From contig AP017375.1 of NCBI GenBank assembly GCA_002355455.1, forward strand, positions 2,294,001-2,358,000: 64,000 nucleotides of DNA, given 5' to 3'. The DNA comes from Stanieria sp. NIES-3757 (GTDB lineage Bacteria > Cyanobacteriota > Cyanobacteriia > Cyanobacteriales > Xenococcaceae). Under the pieces are notes generated by a model. That model saw only the letters and a program-made list of their open reading frames with translations, made no database searches and had not been told where the DNA came from. The position numbers were made by a program, and so were the translations under genes. Positions 1 to 7,745 of this stretch are shown piece after piece; position 1 is the first letter of the stretch, and every line of letters begins with the position of its first letter.

Positions 1-1274
1 TAATTAGCTACCGATTCTACTATTCCAATTGCTATAAAATTAGCTAACAATGCCGAACGACCGTAACTCATCCAAGGCAAAGGAATACCAGTAATAGGAG
101 CAAGTCCAATCGTCATACTGATATTAACAATAACTGGGAAAGCAATCATAGCTAAAATGCCAATAGCTAGGAGAGAACCGAAGTTATCTTTTGATTTGAG
201 AGCAATTACCACTAATCGTACGCAAATTAACCAAAAAACCAATAATAATACCAAACTACCAATAAAACCCCATTCCTCACCTACCGCAGAAAAGATAAAA
301 TCAGTATGCTGTTCGGGGATAAAATTAAGTTGAGTTTGTGTGCCATGACTAAATCCTTGTCCCCACATTCCTCCAGCACCGATCGCAATGCGAGATTGAA
401 TCAGGTGATAGCCTCCGCCTAAAGGGTCTTTTTCAGGATTGAGAAACAAAATCAAACGGTCTTTTTGATAATTTTTTAATAATCCCCAAAAAATATTACC
501 CAACTCTACCGCAGCACAATTAATTCCTAAAGCTACCAGAGAAGAAAGCAGTTTCATTGGCAGAGTCAGCCAGGCAATGACGATCATAGCGATCGCAAAA
601 ATAATCCAAGCAGGAAGATAAACGTGATAGAGAATTGCTGAAATTAAAGGAGAAAGAAGTAAAAGTAGCCAACCTGGGTTAGCATTTGCCCAGTAAAGCA
701 TAGCGATGGTAATTACGCCAAAGACCAGTGAAGTTCCTAAATCTGGCTGTAAAAAAATTAATGTCCAAGGCACAGCCGTAATAGCTAGAGTACGCAGAAC
801 TGCTCCTAAATTTGCAGTGTTTTTGTTGTGTAATAAAGCAGCTAAAGTAATAATTACACCCACCTTGGCAAATTCTGACGGTTGAACATTAAAACCACCA
901 ATAGTAATCCAACTTTGCGCTCCATTAGCGGTTACACCATTAACCATTACGGCAATCAAAGATAGATTAGTCAAAGCATAAGTAAACCAATGCCACTTCA
1001 GTAAAACTTGATAGGGACAACGAGCAATTGCTAAAGCTGTACCTAAACCAACTCCACCAATCAACCAATGTTGATAACCGCGATCGAGTTGTTCATATAA
1101 TTCTGTACTGAGAATAGTTAAACCACCAAAAATAGTCAAACCTACTATCAGTAACAGTAAAAACCAATCGAGATGTAGCCAAGGAGAGAAAAAAGCTAGT
1201 AAATGTTTGGTAAAAAAATCTCCTAGCTGAAATCGAGAACGAGTTTTAGGTTTTGAGCGAGATTTAAGACGCAT
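1..1274 (-). CDS. rodA: RodA, SEDS-family peptidoglycan glycosyltransferase (3' end cut by window)
   Basis: SEDS-family integral membrane glycan polymerase that elongates the cell wall with a class B penicillin-binding protein. Translating the minus strand from ATG at 1274 gives about 424 residues, close to the usual length, so only a few C-terminal residues can lie outside the window. After a basic N-terminus come many hydrophobic spans. Family-typical stretches are visible: FNVQPSEFAKVG, FLQPDLGTSLVFG, GEEWGFIGS and the C-terminal GLAPITGIPLPWMSYG. These favour RodA over FtsW, although the two are close relatives. The gene runs in the same direction as mrp downstream of it in sequence order, with about 120 bp between them that carries a small palindrome. 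Function is from family knowledge; the identification itself is read from the translation. Confidence 0.93.
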   Translation of the reverse strand, partial: MRLKSRSKPKTRSRFQLGDFFTKHLLAFFSPWLHLDWFLLLLIVGLTIFGGLTILSTELYEQLDRGYQHWLIGGVGLGTALAIARCPYQVLLKWHWFTYALTNLSLIAVMVNGVTANGAQSWITIGGFNVQPSEFAKVGVIITLAALLHNKNTANLGAVLRTLAITAVPWTLIFLQPDLGTSLVFGVITIAMLYWANANPGWLLLLLSPLISAILYHVYLPAWIIFAIAMIVIAWLTLPMKLLSSLVALGINCAAVELGNIFWGLLKNYQKDRLILFLNPEKDPLGGGYHLIQSRIAIGAGGMWGQGFSHGTQTQLNFIPEQHTDFIFSAVGEEWGFIGSLVLLLVFWLICVRLVVIALKSKDNFGSLLAIGILAMIAFPVIVNISMTIGLAPITGIPLPWMSYGRSALLANFIAIGIVESVAN

Positions 1275-1360
1275 TCTAGGCTGAATAGGTATTCCCGTAC
1301 AGAATATTTATAACTTTGTTTCAACCTAATTGGGGAAAACAGTGATCAGTTACCAGTAGA

Positions 1361-1378
1361 GACGTAACATGTTACGTC
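1361..1378. repeat. Perfect 18-bp palindrome GACGTAACATGTTACGTC (dispersed GACGT repeat, copy 1)
   Basis: The 18 bases are their own reverse complement. The context, preceded by GTAGA and followed by TGTACA, recurs at 16903-16921 (GACGT arms around a different centre) and in degraded form near 44661, where the preceding GATCAGTTA tract is also shared. It lies between rodA and the end of mrp. It could form a hairpin in RNA of either strand or be a protein site. Its dispersed nature suggests a small repeat family. Confidence 0.6.
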
Positions 1379-1396
1379 TGTACACTTATTTTTCTT

Positions 1397-2458
1397 CTAG
1401 GCAAAAGCTGCGATCGAAACTTTAGCTGCTACTTGTTCGGCAACAGCAACTAAAGCTTGGGCAGAAGCTGAGTCTGGTTCAGCAATCACAATCGGAATAC
1501 CTTTATCTCCTCCTTCTCTAAGAGAAATTTCTAGAGGTACACAACCGAGTAGAGGTACATTAAGTTCTTGGGCAGTTCTTTCACCACCACCAGAACCAAA
1601 TAGATCGTATTTTTTGTCAGGTAAATCTGGAGGAATAAAATAACTCATATTCTCTACAATTCCTAAGACATTTACCCCTAGTTGTTGAAACATTTTCAAA
1701 CCACGACGGGCATCTAACAAAGAAACAGTTTGAGGTGTTGTTACAATTACTGCACCAGCCATCGGTACTGCTTGGGCTAAAGTTAACTGGGCATCTCCCG
1801 TACCTGGAGGCATATCGACAATCAGATAATCTAATTCTCCCCATTCAACTTGATAGAGAAATTGACGGATAATTCCATTTAACATTGGTCCGCGCCAAAT
1901 TACAGGTTGGTCAGGATCGATCAGAAACGCCATCGAGACTAACTTAACTCCATAATTAAAAGCTGGTTCTAATACTTCCCCGTTAGTCCCTTGTTTAACC
2001 ATGACGTTGGCATTGCCTAGTCCTAACATATTAGGTGCATTGGGGCCATAAATATCGGCATCCAATAAACCGACTTTTGCACCTTTGTCGGCTAAAGCAA
2101 CAGCAATATTAACCGCTACAGAACTTTTACCTACTCCTCCTTTACCACTAGAAACAGCAATAATATTTTTGATGCCTGGAACAGATTGACGGTCAGGTAA
2201 AGATTTTTGTTGAGGTGTTTCGGCAGTTACTTCTACTTCTACTGATTCAACACCGGGTAGCTGCTTGACAGCGTTTTGACAATCTTCGACTATAAATTCT
2301 CTCAATGGACAAGCGGGAGTAGTTAAAACTAAAGTAAAGCTAACTTTGTCACCCTCGATTTGAACATTGCGAATCATATTCAAATCTACCAGACTTTTTT
2401 GTAATTCTGGGTCTTGTACGGGGCGTAAGACTTCTAAAACCGATTGAGTATTGAGCAT
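1397..2458 (-). CDS. mrp: Mrp/NBP35-family iron-sulphur cluster carrier ATPase
   Basis: 353 aa cytosolic P-loop ATPase of the Mrp/ApbC family, thought to carry and transfer Fe-S clusters. Residues 1-80 form a MIP18/DUF59 domain (DPELQKSLVDLNMIR, TTPACPLR). From about residue 98 comes a ParA-type ATPase with the deviant Walker A SSGKGGVGKSS, then GLLDADIYGPN and DYLIVDMPPGTGD. The region that carries a CPxC cluster-bridging motif in many Mrp proteins reads VENMSYFIPPDLPDKKYDLFG here, without the cysteine pair. I believe this is common in cyanobacterial members, but it matters for function. Start at 2458 is supported by AGGAGA upstream. It is followed by rodA on the same strand. Identification is firm; the cluster-carrier role comes from family knowledge. 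Confidence 0.93.
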   Translation of the reverse strand: MLNTQSVLEVLRPVQDPELQKSLVDLNMIRNVQIEGDKVSFTLVLTTPACPLREFIVEDCQNAVKQLPGVESVEVEVTAETPQQKSLPDRQSVPGIKNIIAVSSGKGGVGKSSVAVNIAVALADKGAKVGLLDADIYGPNAPNMLGLGNANVMVKQGTNGEVLEPAFNYGVKLVSMAFLIDPDQPVIWRGPMLNGIIRQFLYQVEWGELDYLIVDMPPGTGDAQLTLAQAVPMAGAVIVTTPQTVSLLDARRGLKMFQQLGVNVLGIVENMSYFIPPDLPDKKYDLFGSGGGERTAQELNVPLLGCVPLEISLREGGDKGIPIVIAEPDSASAQALVAVAEQVAAKVSIAAFA

Positions 2459-2606
2459 TTTATTTTATAGTTCTCCTGTGTGCAGCTACAAAAGTTTAAT
2501 TAACTGGATTAAGAATTAGTACCTACTTATAAATGTTAAAGGTTGAATGTCACGAATCCCGATCGTTTGTAAGGGAAAATTACTATAGAAAAATACAAAA
2601 AAGTCT

Positions 2607-4586
2607 ATGAACACAATTTCACCATACGGGACTTGGCAGTCTCCCATTACTTCTGAATTAATTGTTTCAACTACAATTGGAATCGGTGCAGTAACAGTTG
2701 ATGGAGACGATCTTTATTGGCTAGAAATACGACCGACAGAAAAAGGTCGTAATGTTTTAGTTAGACGTACTGGGGAAGGAATAGTAGAAGATCTTACTCC
2801 TGCACCTTTTAATGTTCGTACTCGTGTTCATGAATATGGTGGCGGGGCATTTTTAGTTGGGGATGGAACAGTATATTTTTCTAATTTTGTTGATGGCAGG
2901 ATTTACTATCATACTCCAGGTAGTGAACCTCAACCTTTAACAGCAGAATCAAATCGACGTTTTGCAGATTTTGTTTTAGATCGTCAAAGAAATCGTTTAA
3001 TTGGTGTTTGTGAAGATCATTTTGATTCTGATCGAGAACCAGAAAATACAATTGTTACTATCGATCTAGTAACTGGGGAAGTAGCAACTTTAATTTCTGG
3101 AAGCGATTTTTATTCTTCGCCTCGTCTTAGTCCAGATGGAACACGACTTGCTTGGTTAAGTTGGAATCATCCTTCGATGCCTTGGGATAGTAGTTATTTA
3201 TGGTTGGCAAAGATTAATTCAGAAGGAATAGGAGAAGCTAAATTAATTGCTGGTGGAGACAAAGAATCTATCTGTGAACCCAAATGGTCTAAGGATGGTA
3301 CATTGTATTTTGCTAGCGATCGTAATAATTGGTGGAATCTCCATCGCTATCTTCATAATAGTACGATAGAACCTGTTGTTGAGATGGCAGCAGAATTCGC
3401 TTATCCCCACTGGGTATTTGGTTTATCTACTTATGATCTGGTTGATTCAAATTTAATTATTTGTGCCTATTCTCAGAATGGTAGTTGGCATCTAGGGAAG
3501 ATTGATACTCAGACTAAACAATTTAGTCCCATTACAACTTCTTATACTGAAATTTCTTCTGTCCAAGCTACAGCTAAGGGAGAAGTAGTCTTGATTGCCG
3601 GATCTCCTAATCAACCTACCGCAGTAGTTAAATTTAATCCTGAAACTGAAATAAGTGAAATCATTAAAACTACAGGAGAATTAGAATTAGATACTGGGTA
3701 TCTTTCCCAACCAGAAGCGATCGCATTTCCGACAGAAAATGGATTAACAGCTTATGCTTGGTACTATCCGCCCAAAAATAAAGATTATTCTGCACGGGGC
3801 GTACAAGCTCCGCCTGCGAGCGGCGGAGACAGCCCCTCACCAGAAGAAGAATTACCACCTTTAATCGTAAAAAGTCATGGGGGACCAACTGCATCCGCTT
3901 CAGTTAGTTTAAGTTTGCGCATTCAATATTGGACGAGTCGGGGTTTTGGCTACCTTGATGTTAATTATGGCGGTAGTATTGGTTATGGTCGTCAGTATCG
4001 TCAGCGATTGAATAAAAATTGGGGTATTGTTGACATTGATGATTGTGTCAATGCAGCTAAATACCTAGTACAACAAGGAAAAGTAGACGGTAACCGATTA
4101 GTTATTTCTGGTAGTAGTGCAGGAGGTTATACTACTTTAGCAGCTTTAACCTTCCGCGATACCTTTAAAGCAGGGGCAAGTTACTACGGCGTTAGCGACT
4201 TAGAGATTTTAGCCCAAGATACCCATAAATTTGAATCTCGTTATCTAGATAGTTTAATTGGAGTTTATCCAGCAGAAAAAGATTTATACCTAAAGCGATC
4301 GCCTATCTATTTTACCGAACAATTGGCAACTCCAGTAATCTTTTTTCAAGGGCTACAGGATAAAGTCGTTCCGCCCAATCAAGCAGAAATGATGTTTCAG
4401 GCTATTAAAGCTAAAGGTTTATCTACCGCTTATGTCACTTTTGAAGAGGAGGCGCATGGTTTTCGGCAAGCAGAAAATATCAGAAAGGCATTGGATAGTG
4501 AATTTTATTTTTATGCTCGTGTCTTTGGGTTTGAACCTGCTGATGCTCTTGAACCAATCACGATTTTCAATTTAATTAAGGATTAG
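2607..4586 (+). CDS. S9-family serine peptidase (dipeptidyl/acylaminoacyl peptidase type) with in-frame repeat insertion
   Basis: 659 aa prolyl-oligopeptidase-like enzyme: an N-terminal beta-propeller-like half, then an alpha/beta-hydrolase domain from about residue 400. The triad is visible: Ser in GSSAGGYTT near residue 503, Asp in FQGLQDKVVPP near 584 and His in EEEAHGFRQ near 615. No signal peptide is evident, so it is probably a cytosolic oligopeptidase. Between the two domains (near residues 396-415, bases about 3793-3848) lies a GC-rich palindromic stretch encoding a low-complexity Gly/Ser/Pro segment. It breaks the local base composition and shares a 19-bp end with an insert in the CobW gene. 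The last 11 bases overlap the convergent gene ending at 4576. Substrate unknown. Confidence 0.9.
   Translation: MNTISPYGTWQSPITSELIVSTTIGIGAVTVDGDDLYWLEIRPTEKGRNVLVRRTGEGIVEDLTPAPFNVRTRVHEYGGGAFLVGDGTVYFSNFVDGRIYYHTPGSEPQPLTAESNRRFADFVLDRQRNRLIGVCEDHFDSDREPENTIVTIDLVTGEVATLISGSDFYSSPRLSPDGTRLAWLSWNHPSMPWDSSYLWLAKINSEGIGEAKLIAGGDKESICEPKWSKDGTLYFASDRNNWWNLHRYLHNSTIEPVVEMAAEFAYPHWVFGLSTYDLVDSNLIICAYSQNGSWHLGKIDTQTKQFSPITTSYTEISSVQATAKGEVVLIAGSPNQPTAVVKFNPETEISEIIKTTGELELDTGYLSQPEAIAFPTENGLTAYAWYYPPKNKDYSARGVQAPPASGGDSPSPEEELPPLIVKSHGGPTASASVSLSLRIQYWTSRGFGYLDVNYGGSIGYGRQYRQRLNKNWGIVDIDDCVNAAKYLVQQGKVDGNRLVISGSSAGGYTTLAALTFRDTFKAGASYYGVSDLEILAQDTHKFESRYLDSLIGVYPAEKDLYLKRSPIYFTEQLATPVIFFQGLQDKVVPPNQAEMMFQAIKAKGLSTAYVTFEEEAHGFRQAENIRKALDSEFYFYARVFGFEPADALEPITIFNLIKD
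3793..3848 (+). repeat. GC-rich palindromic insert inside the S9 peptidase gene
   Basis: Contains nested arms GGGGC...GCCCC and CTCCGCC...GGCGGAG, far richer in GC than its surroundings. Its end GGCGGAGACRGCYCCTCAC (3822-3840) recurs at 45868-45886 inside the CobW gene. The frame stays open and the encoded segment falls in the hinge between propeller and hydrolase. The boundaries are estimated. Confidence 0.65.
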
Positions 4587-4836
4587 GGAAAAAAATAAAT
4601 TTGCCCAAAGCAGCCATTAAACTAACAACAGCAGTAAAGGCTAAGGCAATTAATGCCCAAATTTGATTTTTTTGTGAAGTTTTTAATTTCGTCACTATTT
4701 TTTCTTGAGCATCAAGTTTTTCTTCTAATCTTGCTTGACCAATCTCTAGCTTATTAAGACGTTCATCTATTTTGCCAAGCTTGGAATTGATTTCTCCTAA
4801 AATTTCTTTGAGGTCTGATTCTATCTGAATGCTCAT
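4576..4836 (-). CDS. Small coiled-coil protein with C-terminal membrane anchor
   Basis: 86 aa. Residues 1-58 are a charged heptad-like helix (LKEILGEINSKLGKIDERLNKLEIGQARLEEKL) that should form a coiled coil. Residues about 60-80 are one hydrophobic span (WALIALAFTAVVSLMAALG) followed by a short tail. The shape resembles XhlA/haemolysin-type or other small tail-anchored proteins common in cyanobacteria, but no specific family is claimed. It converges on the S9 peptidase and their ends overlap by 11 bp. The composition is clearly protein-like, so it is kept as a real gene. Confidence 0.75.
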   Translation of the reverse strand: MSIQIESDLKEILGEINSKLGKIDERLNKLEIGQARLEEKLDAQEKIVTKLKTSQKNQIWALIALAFTAVVSLMAALGKFIFFPNP

Positions 4837-4968
4837 TTGCTATACTCCTAATAAATTTTATTGTACTTGGGAAGCTTTACTTGAATTGTCAGTTAGGGAA
4901 GTTTCCTTTTTAATCCTGATAACCTTTAAAAGCTTTTTTATAAAAAACTTCGGCAATTTAAACCAACA

Positions 4969-5946
4969 ATGCAAACTAATCAACAACTTTCTCTACCTCT
5001 TATGGGTTGTGGAACTTGGGCATGGGGAAATCGACTGCTGTGGGGATACGATCAAACTATGGACGAACAATTACAGCAAGTCTTTAATTTTTGTGTGGAA
5101 AATGGCGTAACTTTATTTGATACAGGAGATTCCTATGGCACGGGTAGATTAAATGGTCGTAGCGAAATCTTGTTAGGTAAATTTTCTCAAGCATATACAG
5201 GCAAAAACCAAGCCAGTATTTGTTTAGCAACTAAACTCGCCCCCTATCCCTGGCGATTAACTAGAGGTGCAATGGTAGCTGCGGGAAAAGCTTCTGCTAA
5301 AAGACTGGGTAGAATTGATTTAGTGCAAATGCACTGGTCAACTGCGAATTATTTCCCTTGGCAAGAGTGGCAATTATTAGATGGATTGGCAGATCTTTAC
5401 GAACGAGGATTAGTTAAAGGTGTCGGTCTATCCAATTATGGTTCCAAACGACTCAAACAAGTTTATCGGAAATTTCACGCCCGTAACATTCCGATTTCTA
5501 CCTTACAAGTTCAATATTCCTTGCTTTCTACCTATCCCGTTACTGAATTAGGAGTTAAAGAGGTTTGTGATGAATTGGGAATTAAACTAATTGCCTATAG
5601 TCCCTTGGCATTAGGACTTTTAACAGGAAAATATTCAGAAAAAGAAAATTTACCGAAGGGATTGCGGAGATTAGTCGGTAAACAAATTCTACCAGGAGCG
5701 CGATCGCTTTTGAATTGTTTAGCAGCAATTGCCAAATCTAAAAACAAAACGATGTCCCAAGTAGCCATTAACTGGTGTATTTGTAAGGGTACTATTCCCA
5801 TTCCTGGCGCAAAAAGTCTTCAACAAGCACAGGAAAATCTTGGTGCTTTGGGTTGGTATTTGGATGCTGGTGAAGTAGAGGAATTAGATAAAGCTGCTGC
5901 TAAGGTGGATAAAGCAATGGTACAAAATATTTTTCAGAGTAAGTAA
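4969..5946 (+). CDS. Aldo/keto reductase
   Basis: 325 aa NAD(P)H-dependent oxidoreductase with a TIM-barrel fold. The catalytic tetrad can be placed: Asp and Tyr in FDTGDSYGTG, Lys in ATKLAPYPW and His in VQMHWS. The C-terminal cofactor site is in IPIPGAKSLQQAQENLGALGW. Length matches the family. It starts with ATG at 4969 (MQTNQQLSLPLMGCG); an earlier in-frame extension is not supported. A stand-alone gene, about 130 bp downstream of the divergent coiled-coil gene. The substrate cannot be told from sequence. Confidence 0.9.
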   Translation: MQTNQQLSLPLMGCGTWAWGNRLLWGYDQTMDEQLQQVFNFCVENGVTLFDTGDSYGTGRLNGRSEILLGKFSQAYTGKNQASICLATKLAPYPWRLTRGAMVAAGKASAKRLGRIDLVQMHWSTANYFPWQEWQLLDGLADLYERGLVKGVGLSNYGSKRLKQVYRKFHARNIPISTLQVQYSLLSTYPVTELGVKEVCDELGIKLIAYSPLALGLLTGKYSEKENLPKGLRRLVGKQILPGARSLLNCLAAIAKSKNKTMSQVAINWCICKGTIPIPGAKSLQQAQENLGALGWYLDAGEVEELDKAAAKVDKAMVQNIFQSK

Positions 5947-5991
5947 AGATTTATCTAACTTTCAGTTCGGGTTAAGATCAGCGAAATTCTT

Positions 5992-6372
5992 TCAATTTAT
6001 TTCGTCAGTTTCTATTGGTTGATACTCAAATATTTTCCCCTGTCGAATAATCCACAGTTTTCCAGTTACATCTGCGTTTTCCAATCCCAAAATCAAAACT
6101 TCTATTGCTTCATGCCAATAAGCGAAAGTAGGACGAGGTGGTAAACGAATTACTACTATTCCTGCATAGTCAATAGGATTGTATCTCAATCGATTACCAA
6201 AGCCCCTATCTGCTGTAACTAATGCCCTTTCTTCTTGACGACAAACATCAATTACTTGAGTATCGGGGGCAGAATTTAATTTCTGTCCCGAAACAGTCGC
6301 GACATCATGTCCCGCTAAACGTAATCGACTAACAACCCTAATATCAACATTTTCATCTAACTTTAATTTCAC
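5992..6372 (-). CDS. PIN-like DUF5615-family toxin (VapC45-like)
   Basis: 126 aa. The N-terminal MKLKLDENVD, then ALVTADRGFGNRLRYNP with acidic residues, and GIVVIRLPPRP match the DUF5615 PIN-like nuclease group. The acidic residues (Asp in LDENVD, Asp in TADRGF) would form the metal site. The start overlaps the stop of the upstream DUF433 gene by 4 bp, as expected for a translationally coupled toxin-antitoxin pair. Toxin function is a family-level inference. Confidence 0.82.
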   Translation of the reverse strand: MKLKLDENVDIRVVSRLRLAGHDVATVSGQKLNSAPDTQVIDVCRQEERALVTADRGFGNRLRYNPIDYAGIVVIRLPPRPTFAYWHEAIEVLILGLENADVTGKLWIIRQGKIFEYQPIETDEIN

Positions 6373-6632
6373 GTTATTGCTTCCTCTCTAGTCCCAGATA
6401 AAGGAAGTTCTACGTAGCTATCTCTTGCTATTTCTGCACCATAAGCAATACAAGCAAGGATATCCTCTCTACTAATATTGGGATAAGCAGAGAGTATTTC
6501 TTCCATTGTTTCCCCCGCAGCTAGTAAATCTAAAATCAGTGAAACCCAAATGCGATGTCCTTTGATACAAGGTTTTCCCGAACAGATATTGGGATCGATT
6601 GTAATTCTAGATAACAAATTTTCACTACTCAT
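6369..6632 (-). CDS. DUF433-family antitoxin (VapB45-like)
   Basis: 87 aa. ITIDPNICSGKPCIKGHRIWVSLILDLLAAGETMEEILSAYPNIS is a typical DUF433 fold: a short beta-hairpin followed by a small helix-turn-helix. It is the first gene of the pair and overlaps the PIN-like toxin by 4 bp. DUF433 proteins next to DUF5615 proteins are regarded as antitoxins that bind the toxin and probably the operator. Only about 80 bp separate its start from an IS end at 6715, so its promoter lies right against the mobile element. Confidence 0.85.
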   Translation of the reverse strand: MSSENLLSRITIDPNICSGKPCIKGHRIWVSLILDLLAAGETMEEILSAYPNISREDILACIAYGAEIARDSYVELPLSGTREEAIT

Positions 6633-6714
6633 GGCTTTTGCTATTTAATCGGCTTATTTTTTAAAATAACGGATAACTGACGAAGACGAGGCAAACAGAA
6701 ACTGTATTTATCTA

Positions 6715-7745
6715 CATTAGACTTGTCGCTAAATAAGAACAACAAAATGATGAAATGGAATGCTCAATTTCACTGATTAATTTATGCAGCCATCAAGTAG
6801 AAATTCCAGAGACCCGCAGCAGTCAGCATGAAGCGATCATCCAAATCACGAATGTGATTTCTGTATACTGTAGCAGCAGCTTTGTATCTCTTAATACCTG
6901 ATATGGTGTGTTCACATTTAACCCGCTCGCTGCTTTTTTCTCGGTTGGACTGTTTTTGTTCTTCTGTCAGTTCTTTGCCTCTGGGCTTTTTATCTGGAAT
7001 TTTAATATTGACAAATTCTTTTTGTAATCCCTGAAAGCCTAAATCCACATGAATTGGAAGTTCATCTGGAACAAAATCGACCAATTTTTCCTCATTCAAC
7101 TGTCTTTTATCATGAAGCTTACCTTCTCTTGCCTTTGTTAGCACTAGCACCCGTTTATCTTGGTCTGTCATCACTAGGTGTTTACGAGTATGGCACTTTT
7201 TTTTACCCGAATAATGACTTTTCTGTTTCTCTTGGTCTTTGGGACGTTGAATGGGACGCTCTGTCCCATCAATCATCACTTCTTTGGCATATGGAAAACG
7301 AACAATAAACTCATCAATACTTTCCAATTTGCGTTTTGGTAAGACCATTTTCTTTCCCAAGACCTTTTCGAGCAATGGTTGCAGTCTTAACATCCAACGG
7401 TGTGCCCGACTGCGGTGTAGGTCAAACAGCACTCCTGCCACATCAAAGGTAGGATAGCACTTGAAGTAGAACAATATGAAAAATAGTTTCTCTTCTACTC
7501 TCTGCAATCGCGCCTTTCTCCCTCCACCCACCGCTCGTTTTCGATGCTTTTGGCTTTTGGCGATCGCCTCTTGGTTAAGTATAATTTCAAAGCCTTGCGA
7601 CAATTCGCCGAATGCTTTACGGTTTAATCCTGTCAATGCCCTGAGCAGGCGGTCTTCTTTCAGCACCCGATTGATGTCCAACATTTTCTTGTTTCATGAT
7701 CAGTGGCTAATTGTTACTCTACCTTATTAAGCGACAAGTCTAATG
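6715..7745 (-). mobile_element. IS5-family-like insertion sequence with imperfect terminal inverted repeats
   Basis: Contains the transposase at 6782-7684. Terminal inverted repeats: GACTTGTCGCTWAATAAG at 6720-6737 and its reverse complement at 7723-7740, with one mismatch. Symmetry continues outward through CATTA/TAATG, so the exact ends are uncertain by a few bases. The dinucleotide TA lies on both sides (6713-6714 and 7746-7747). The right flank enters a haemagglutinin-like gene in the middle of a repeat; the left flank does not contain the missing part of that gene. Confidence 0.8.
6782..7684 (-). CDS. IS5-family-like DDE transposase
   Basis: 300 aa, apparently intact. N-terminal helix-turn-helix region (VGGGRKARLQRVEEKLFFIL, LHRSRAHRWMLRL), then a DDE_Tnp_4-type catalytic domain: first Asp in VMIDGTERPIQR, second in IHVDLGFQGL, Glu in ERVKCEHTISGIKRYK. 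It ends in NFYLMAA close to the left inverted repeat. No frameshift is seen, so this copy may still be active. Assignment to the exact IS5 subgroup is not certain. Confidence 0.88.
   Translation of the reverse strand: MLDINRVLKEDRLLRALTGLNRKAFGELSQGFEIILNQEAIAKSQKHRKRAVGGGRKARLQRVEEKLFFILFYFKCYPTFDVAGVLFDLHRSRAHRWMLRLQPLLEKVLGKKMVLPKRKLESIDEFIVRFPYAKEVMIDGTERPIQRPKDQEKQKSHYSGKKKCHTRKHLVMTDQDKRVLVLTKAREGKLHDKRQLNEEKLVDFVPDELPIHVDLGFQGLQKEFVNIKIPDKKPRGKELTEEQKQSNREKSSERVKCEHTISGIKRYKAAATVYRNHIRDLDDRFMLTAAGLWNFYLMAA

Noticed and set aside
4829-5110. Plus-strand open frame overlapping the aldo/keto reductase start
   Set aside because: Different frame from the clear reductase, with no signature of its own.
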